Shown: positions 32,779-36,378 of the stretch, piece by piece
Position numbering within the stretch: position 1 is the stretch's first letter
Layout of the letters: each line of letters opens with the position of its first letter
Origin: Oscillospiraceae bacterium
GTDB lineage: Bacteria; Bacillota; Clostridia; Oscillospirales; Oscillospiraceae
Assembly: GCA_017428565.1 (NCBI GenBank)
Contig: JAFRQP010000075.1
Coordinates: 1 to 36,378 of the forward strand
DNA length: 36,378 bases
Direction of reading: 5' to 3'
Program-made: the position numbers and the translations under genes
The notes under the pieces: model-generated
The model's database searches: none
What the model saw: the letters and a program-made list of their open reading frames with translations, nothing else
Told to the model about the DNA's origin: nothing

Positions 32779-33105
32779 TTACCGGCCTCCGATGGCGCCC
32801 TCGTAGTCGTAGGTCCAGCCCTTGTCCAGCAGCCAGTAGTCCACCGGGTCCTCGATGGCCTCGCCCTCCTGGATGGGCGTGTTGGCGTCGGGGGCGTTTT
32901 TCAGCTTGTGTCGGGTCTCGAAGGCCCGCAAATCCTTCAGCGTGAAGGGCAGGCCCAGCTCCGCCGCAATGGGCAGCAGCACCTCCTCCACCACCGCCTC
33001 CCGGATCTCCAGACTGCCGGGATAGTTGGCCTCCGCCTCCAGCACCCGGCGGCGCAGCGCTTCGTCTTTTGCGTAGAGGGCAAAGAATTGTTCTGCATGA
33101 TCCAT
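32779..33105 (-). CDS. Small acidic protein with Nif11-like N-terminal region
   Basis: A 108-residue protein. The N-terminal 70 residues resemble the Nif11 domain: FFALYAKDEALRRRVLEAE, then a helix ending LPIAAELGLPFTLKDLRAFE. The C-terminal part (about 70-108) is acidic and aromatic, ending DYEGAIGGR. It has no Cys and no Ser/Thr-Cys-rich core as in Nif11-derived peptide precursors, and no modification enzyme or export gene is near, so it is probably not a peptide-product precursor. AGGAGGG nine bases before the ATG supports the start. Single gene with its own promoter and terminator. The family call is uncertain. Confidence 0.6.
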   Translation of the reverse strand: MDHAEQFFALYAKDEALRRRVLEAEANYPGSLEIREAVVEEVLLPIAAELGLPFTLKDLRAFETRHKLKNAPDANTPIQEGEAIEDPVDYWLLDKGWTYDYEGAIGGR

Positions 33106-33137
33106 ACGAGTATCCCTCCTGTGAGTTGTTCCCCCGT

Positions 33138-33166
33138 ATTATACACGCTCGGGGCCCCGGCGGCAA
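33138..33166 (-). promoter_or_regulatory. Promoter of the Nif11-like gene
   Basis: On the minus strand TTGCCG (33166-33161) and a perfect TATAAT (33143-33138) with 17 bp spacing. Confidence 0.75.
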
Positions 33167-33186
33167 GAGCCTGCCGAAAAAACGCT

Positions 33187-33214
33187 TTGCATTCCCGGGG
33201 GGAGATGCTATAAT
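33187..33214 (+). promoter_or_regulatory. Promoter of the zinc-ribbon YARHG gene
   Basis: TTGCAT (33187-33192) and a perfect TATAAT (33209-33214), 16 bp apart, with TGC before the -10 box. It is divergent from the promoter at 33138-33166. Confidence 0.75.
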
Positions 33215-33276
33215 ATGTAAGGATCCCATTGTTTTTCGTCCTTTGATGCTCACGATAAACAGATTCGGAAAGGAAG

Positions 33277-34155
33277 ATGCCTGTGAACTGCACACAATGC
33301 GGCGCGACCCTGGAAAAAAACGCGCGCTTCTGCACCAACTGCGGCGCGGTGGTGTCGGTGCGCCCGCCCCGGGCGGAGAAGAAGCCCGACATGGATCTCA
33401 GCGAGTACTTTGACGAATCCCCCGCCCGGCGGAGAGAGGCGGCTCCGCCCCTGGCCCGGCGCAGCGCCCCCGCCGCGGCGCCCCGTGCCGCCGCGCCTGC
33501 GCGCCGTCCCGCCCGGGAGCCGGAGGCCAAGCCCCGCAAGAGCGACCGGGGGCTGAACATCGCCCTGCTGATCTGCGGCATGCTGGCCATTGCGGCGATC
33601 ACCTTTCTGCTGATCTTCCTGCTCACCGACTCGAGCCGGGATCCCGGCCAGACGCCCCAGGGCGGCGCGGCCATCGCCACGGCCTCGCCCCAGCCCGTGC
33701 TGGTGCCGCCGGTGGCCACGGATCCGGTGACCCCGCCCAATGCGGAGAGTCCCAGCCCCGTCCCGGTGGCGATCATCACGCCCACGCCGCTGCCCACGCT
33801 GACGCCTGCGACGCCGGCCCCGCCCACCCCGGCCCCTGCGACCCCTGCCCCGCCCACGCCTGCGCCCGCGCCGGACTATCTGCTGCCGGACAGCGACAGC
33901 CGCTATCTGACCGAGGCGGATCTGGCCGGGCTGACCCACGAGCAGCTCTGTTTTGCCCGCAACGAGATCTTCGCCCGCCACGGCCGCATCTTCAAGACGC
34001 CGGAGATCGCCGCCTATTTCAACAGCAAGCCCTGGTACAAGGGCACCATCGCCCCCGACAAGTTTGATGAGCACGTGCTCAACAAGTATGAGTCGGCAAA
34101 CGTGGGCCTGATCCGGGACTACGAGAAGAAGTACTACGGCGGCTCCTACTATTGA
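33277..34155 (+). CDS. Zinc-ribbon membrane protein with C-terminal YARHG domain
   Basis: A 292-residue protein. An N-terminal zinc ribbon (C5, C8, C19, C22) and a basic Ala/Pro-rich segment lie in the cytoplasm; one membrane helix (about 93-117: LNIALLICGMLAIAAITFLL) leads to an external Pro/Thr/Ala linker (about 120-200) and the YARHG domain (LTHEQLCFARNEIFARHGRIF, then YFNSKPWYKG). YARHG is an extracellular domain of unknown role in many Firmicutes. GGAAAGGAAG lies directly before the ATG. The beta-lactamase-fold gene follows 3 nt after the stop, so the two are co-transcribed. Confidence 0.87.
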   Translation: MPVNCTQCGATLEKNARFCTNCGAVVSVRPPRAEKKPDMDLSEYFDESPARRREAAPPLARRSAPAAAPRAAAPARRPAREPEAKPRKSDRGLNIALLICGMLAIAAITFLLIFLLTDSSRDPGQTPQGGAAIATASPQPVLVPPVATDPVTPPNAESPSPVPVAIITPTPLPTLTPATPAPPTPAPATPAPPTPAPAPDYLLPDSDSRYLTEADLAGLTHEQLCFARNEIFARHGRIFKTPEIAAYFNSKPWYKGTIAPDKFDEHVLNKYESANVGLIRDYEKKYYGGSYY

Positions 34156-34158
34156 TCC

Positions 34159-35073
34159 ATGAAAATCACCGGGAAACACCTGCTTCTCACGGCGCTGGCC
34201 GGGGTGCTGCTGGGCGTGCTGGGGGTGCTGCTGCTGCGCAGCGGCCCGGCGTCTGAGACGCCGCCCACCGTCCTGAGCGTGCCCGCCCCCACGGGGGAGC
34301 CGAGCCCCGCCCCCGCCGCGGCGCCGCCCGAGACGCCGGCTCCCGCTCCGAGTCCCGCGCCCCCCGTGGAGGAGGCCCTGCGGGCCTTCCTGGGGGAGGA
34401 GCAGGGCCGCTGGAGCCTGGCCTATCTGCCCCTGCCGGAGGGGGAGCTGGTCTGGCTGGCCACCGACCGGGAGCCCATGGTCTCCGCCAGCCTCATCAAG
34501 CTCTTCATCATGGGCGCGGTCTATGAGCGGCTGGAGAGCGGGGAACTGGAGCGCGACGCGGTCTGGCCGCTGCTCTCCGCCATGATCACCTACAGCGACA
34601 ACGCCTCCGCCAACACGCTGACGCGGATGCTGGGCGGCGGCGACGAGGCGGCCGGCATGGCCGCGGTGAACGACTGGTGCGCCCGCCAGGGCTATGCCCA
34701 GACCCGGATGAACCGGCTGATGCTGGCGGACAACGGCCTGCAGAACTACACCGGCGCGGAGGACTGTGCCCGCTTCCTGGCGGCGGTCTACCGGGGGGAC
34801 TGCGTTTCTCCCGAAGCCTCCCGGGAGATGCTGGAGCTGCTGCTGGCCCAGACGGTGAACGACCGGCTGCCCGCCCGCCTGCCGGAGGGGACGCCCGTCG
34901 CCCACAAGACCGGGGATCTGTCCGGCCTCTGCTGCGCCGACGTGGGCATCGTCTTCAGTCCCGGCGGGGACTACATCCTCTGCCTCATCTGCAACGACCA
35001 GGATTATGATCTGGACGCCAGGGACGCCGAGGCAGAGCTCTCGGCAAAGATCTACGGGCTGGCGAACCCCTGA
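34159..35073 (+). CDS. Class A beta-lactamase-fold serine hydrolase
   Basis: A 304-residue protein with an N-terminal membrane helix (about 7-27) and a Pro/Ala linker (about 30-70), so the domain is outside the cell. The serine-site motifs are SLIK (S111, K114), SDN (146-148) and KTG (250-252). The Glu-xx-Leu-Asn motif that class A beta-lactamases use for deacylation is not seen; the matching stretch reads MNRLMLADNGLQNYTGAED. It is therefore more likely a housekeeping penicillin-recognising protein of the beta-lactamase2 group than a resistance enzyme. It starts 3 nt after the YARHG gene with no clear ribosome site, so it relies on coupling. Confidence 0.85.
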   Translation: MKITGKHLLLTALAGVLLGVLGVLLLRSGPASETPPTVLSVPAPTGEPSPAPAAAPPETPAPAPSPAPPVEEALRAFLGEEQGRWSLAYLPLPEGELVWLATDREPMVSASLIKLFIMGAVYERLESGELERDAVWPLLSAMITYSDNASANTLTRMLGGGDEAAGMAAVNDWCARQGYAQTRMNRLMLADNGLQNYTGAEDCARFLAAVYRGDCVSPEASREMLELLLAQTVNDRLPARLPEGTPVAHKTGDLSGLCCADVGIVFSPGGDYILCLICNDQDYDLDARDAEAELSAKIYGLANP

Positions 35074-35083
35074 AAACAGCGAA

Positions 35084-35124
35084 CAGCCGTACCCCAAACG
35101 CGGGTACGGCTGCTCGTCTTTTTT
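35084..35124 (+). terminator. Terminator between convergent genes
   Basis: CAGCCGTACCC (35084-35094) pairs with GGGTACGGCTG (35102-35112), loop 7 nt; six T follow at 35119-35124 after a 6-nt gap. On the minus strand a weaker T-rich tail follows, so it may also end the ArsR gene. Confidence 0.8.
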
Positions 35125-35132
35125 CGCCTGCG

Positions 35133-35480
35133 TCAGACCCGGCGCGTATGCTCCTCGATCAGGTGCTCGAAGCCCTGGGCCACAATGGTGCGCACATGCT
35201 CGTCCGAGAGGTGGTAATAGATGGTCTTGCCCTCCCGGCGGCGGCCCACCAGATCCGCGTCCTTCAGAATACGCAGCTGGTGGGAGATGGCCGACTGGGT
35301 CATGCCCAGCAGGTCCGCGATGGCGCACACGCACATCTCCGACTCCAGCAGGGCGTAGAGGATCTTGACCCGGGTGGTGTCGCCGAAGATCTTGAACAGG
35401 TCCGCCAGGTCGCAGAGCAGCTCGTCCGTGGGCAGCTCCTGCCGCACCTTCTGCAAAATGGCCTCATGGTTGTGGGGCAT
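35133..35480 (-). CDS. ArsR/SmtB family metal-responsive repressor
   Basis: A 115-residue winged-helix repressor. The DNA-recognition helix is SQxxISHQLRILKDADLV-type (TQSAISHQLRILKDADLVGR, residues 61-80) and the wing REGKTIYYHL. The alpha5 metal-site pattern of SmtB-like zinc sensors is complete: D93, H95, H106 and E109, with the same spacing as D104/H106/H117/E120 of SmtB. A CVC pair (C50, C52) at the start of the recognition region could add a thiol site, as in CadC-like members, and the N terminus is MPHNHE. Zinc sensing is therefore the best guess. Its promoter overlaps a palindrome, which suggests autorepression. Confidence 0.92.
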   Translation of the reverse strand: MPHNHEAILQKVRQELPTDELLCDLADLFKIFGDTTRVKILYALLESEMCVCAIADLLGMTQSAISHQLRILKDADLVGRRREGKTIYYHLSDEHVRTIVAQGFEHLIEEHTRRV

Positions 35481-35495
35481 GGGATCCTTCTCCTC

Positions 35496-35519
35496 TCATA
35501 TGAATACTTGCGCATATGA
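35496..35519. promoter_or_regulatory. Candidate ArsR/SmtB operator
   Basis: TCATATG (35496-35502) and CATATGA (35513-35519) form an inverted repeat around a 10-nt centre. The repeat can be read as CATA-TGAATA-CT-TGCGCA-TATG, close to the 12-2-12 layout of SmtB/ArsR sites. It overlaps the -10 box of the regulator gene's promoter. Confidence 0.65.
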
Positions 35520-35544
35520 TAGCGCGCCGGGCCCTTTTTGTCAA
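35516..35544 (-). promoter_or_regulatory. Promoter of the ArsR-type gene
   Basis: On the minus strand a perfect TTGACA (35544-35539) and TATCAT (35521-35516) with 17 bp spacing; the -10 box lies inside the palindromic operator. Confidence 0.82.
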
Positions 35545-35572
35545 GGGGCGGGTGGGTGATGAAAAACACCGC

Positions 35573-35601
35573 TTTTCAGCGGCCGCGGCTTCTGCTATAC
35601 T
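35573..35601 (+). promoter_or_regulatory. Promoter of the DUF362 gene
   Basis: TTTTCA (35573-35578) and TATACT (35596-35601) with 17 bp spacing and TGC before the -10 box. AGTATTCAT at 35614-35622, just inside the transcript, matches the reverse complement of one half of the operator (ATGAATACT at 35500-35508), so the same regulator may act here. Confidence 0.65.
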
Positions 35602-35645
35602 GAATGCAGAGGGAGTATTCATCTGATCGACAAGGAGGAATCGCA

Positions 35646-36378
35646 ATGGCAAACAAACCCATGCCCGGCAGGGACGGCAACAGGTATGTGCCCTTTGAGG
35701 AGCGGACCGGCGAGAGCTCCGTGGTGTTTTTCACCCGGGACCTGTCCGAAGAGGGACTGAAGAAGATCTATGACAAGGTGAGCGCGGTGCTCTGCGGCAA
35801 GGTGGCGGTGAAGCTGCACACCGGTGAGGCCGAGGGCCCCAACATCATCCCCCGCCCCTGGGTGAAGGAGCTGCTGGCCAGCCGCCTGCCCGAGGCCACC
35901 ATCATCGAGACCAATACCTATTACAAAGGCAGCCGCTACACCACCGAGGAGCACCGCAAGACCCTGGCGATCAACGGCTGGACCTTCTGCCCGGTGGACA
36001 TCACCGACGAGCATGGCGTGGCCGCGCTGCCCGTGAAGGGCGGCAAGTGGTTCAGCGAGATGCACGTGGGCGAGAGCATGCTGAACTACGATTCCCTCCT
36101 GGTGCTGACCCACTTCAAGGGCCACATTATGGGCGGCTTCGGCGGCAGCAACAAGAACATCGGCATCGGCTGCGCCGACGGGCGCATCGGCAAGGGCGAG
36201 ATCCACAGCAGCCCCGGCCTGTCCTGGGACATCCGGGAGGAGGAGCTGATGGAGCGCATCAGCGAGAGCACCAAGGCCACCATCGACTTCTTTGCGCCCC
36301 ACGTCTGCTACATCAACACCATGCGCAACATGTCCGTGTCCTGCGACTGCGAGGGCCCCGGGGCCGAGCCCGTGGTGA
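35646..36378 (+). CDS. DUF362 domain protein, 5' part
   Basis: The first 244 codons of a gene that continues past the window; the TGA in the last three bases is out of frame. DUF362 features are VAVKLHTGEAEGPNIIPRPWVKE (shortened here to its core), ETNTYYKGSRYTTEEHRKT, LVLTHFKGHIMGGFGGSNKN and the Cys pair in MSVSCDCEG near the break. Many DUF362 proteins carry a ferredoxin-type cluster in the missing part. The function is not established. AAGGAGG at 35632-35638 precedes the ATG. It is divergent from the ArsR-type gene and possibly under its control. Confidence 0.88.
   Translation, partial: MANKPMPGRDGNRYVPFEERTGESSVVFFTRDLSEEGLKKIYDKVSAVLCGKVAVKLHTGEAEGPNIIPRPWVKELLASRLPEATIIETNTYYKGSRYTTEEHRKTLAINGWTFCPVDITDEHGVAALPVKGGKWFSEMHVGESMLNYDSLLVLTHFKGHIMGGFGGSNKNIGIGCADGRIGKGEIHSSPGLSWDIREEELMERISESTKATIDFFAPHVCYINTMRNMSVSCDCEGPGAEPVV

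Noticed and set aside
31670-33295. A 541-residue minus-strand protein extending the alpha/beta hydrolase
   Set aside because: The extra N-terminal part runs through a terminator, a promoter and the Nif11-like gene in another frame. The hydrolase has its own ATG and ribosome site at 32599.
34159-35073. Acquired beta-lactam resistance gene
   Set aside because: No deacylating Glu motif is seen, there is no mobile element or resistance regulator, and base use matches the neighbours.
36376-36378. Stop codon of the DUF362 gene at the window end
   Set aside because: The TGA is not in the frame set by the ATG at 35646; that frame ends in GTG-GTG-A and continues outside the window.

Overview
The window is GC-rich and compactly coded. 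It reads as a chromosomal piece of a Gram-positive anaerobe of the Clostridia, most like the Oscillospiraceae. That placement is inferred from gene order (the end of the spc ribosomal operon running into rpsM-rpsK-rpsD-rpoA-rplQ), lipoproteins with Pro/Glu/Thr linkers, LCP, YARHG and DHHW/MBOAT surface proteins, and strong AGGAGG ribosome sites. I see no tRNA, rRNA, CRISPR array, insertion sequence or phage gene.

Layout. 1-6868: housekeeping expression block rpmD(partial)-rplO-secY-adk-map-infA-rpmJ, then an internal promoter and 220-nt leader, then rpsM-rpsK-rpsD-rpoA-rplQ and a strong terminator. 6869-16034: a promoter with a structured leader drives a five-gene peptide/nickel/oligosaccharide-type ABC transporter, followed by a small membrane protein and a terminator. 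16070-20120: a GH2 and a GH36-type glycosidase, both apparently cytoplasmic, behind a promoter with an inverted repeat across its -10 box. 20154-24449: an LCP cell-envelope transferase, a multi-pass membrane protein and a TPR-LRR membrane-anchored protein. 24525-27692: ribosome hibernation factor, zinc-ribbon protein, rsmI and a second methyltransferase. 27703-31655 (minus): a surface O-acetylation cluster (SGNH lipoprotein, DUF4358 lipoprotein, MBOAT, DHHW protein). 31670-33166 (minus): an alpha/beta hydrolase and a small Nif11-like protein. 33187-35124: a zinc-ribbon YARHG protein and a class A beta-lactamase-fold protein. 35133-36378: a divergently placed ArsR/SmtB regulator and a DUF362 protein that runs off the window end.

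The most unusual part is the transporter at 7390-15573. Three of its five subunits depart from family architecture. The binding protein appears circularly permuted: the block that normally closes SBP_bac_5 proteins sits near its N terminus, and the protein stops where that block should begin. The DppC-type permease carries about 300 residues with seven RCC1-like beta-propeller blades in its first external loop. The DppF-type ATPase has about 185 extra, largely helical residues between Walker A and the Q-loop. The binding-protein gene is cut off from the permease genes by an intrinsic terminator and other stem-loops, which suits a higher level of binding protein than of membrane subunits. Whether the propeller docks the permuted binding protein, a substrate or another partner cannot be told from sequence.
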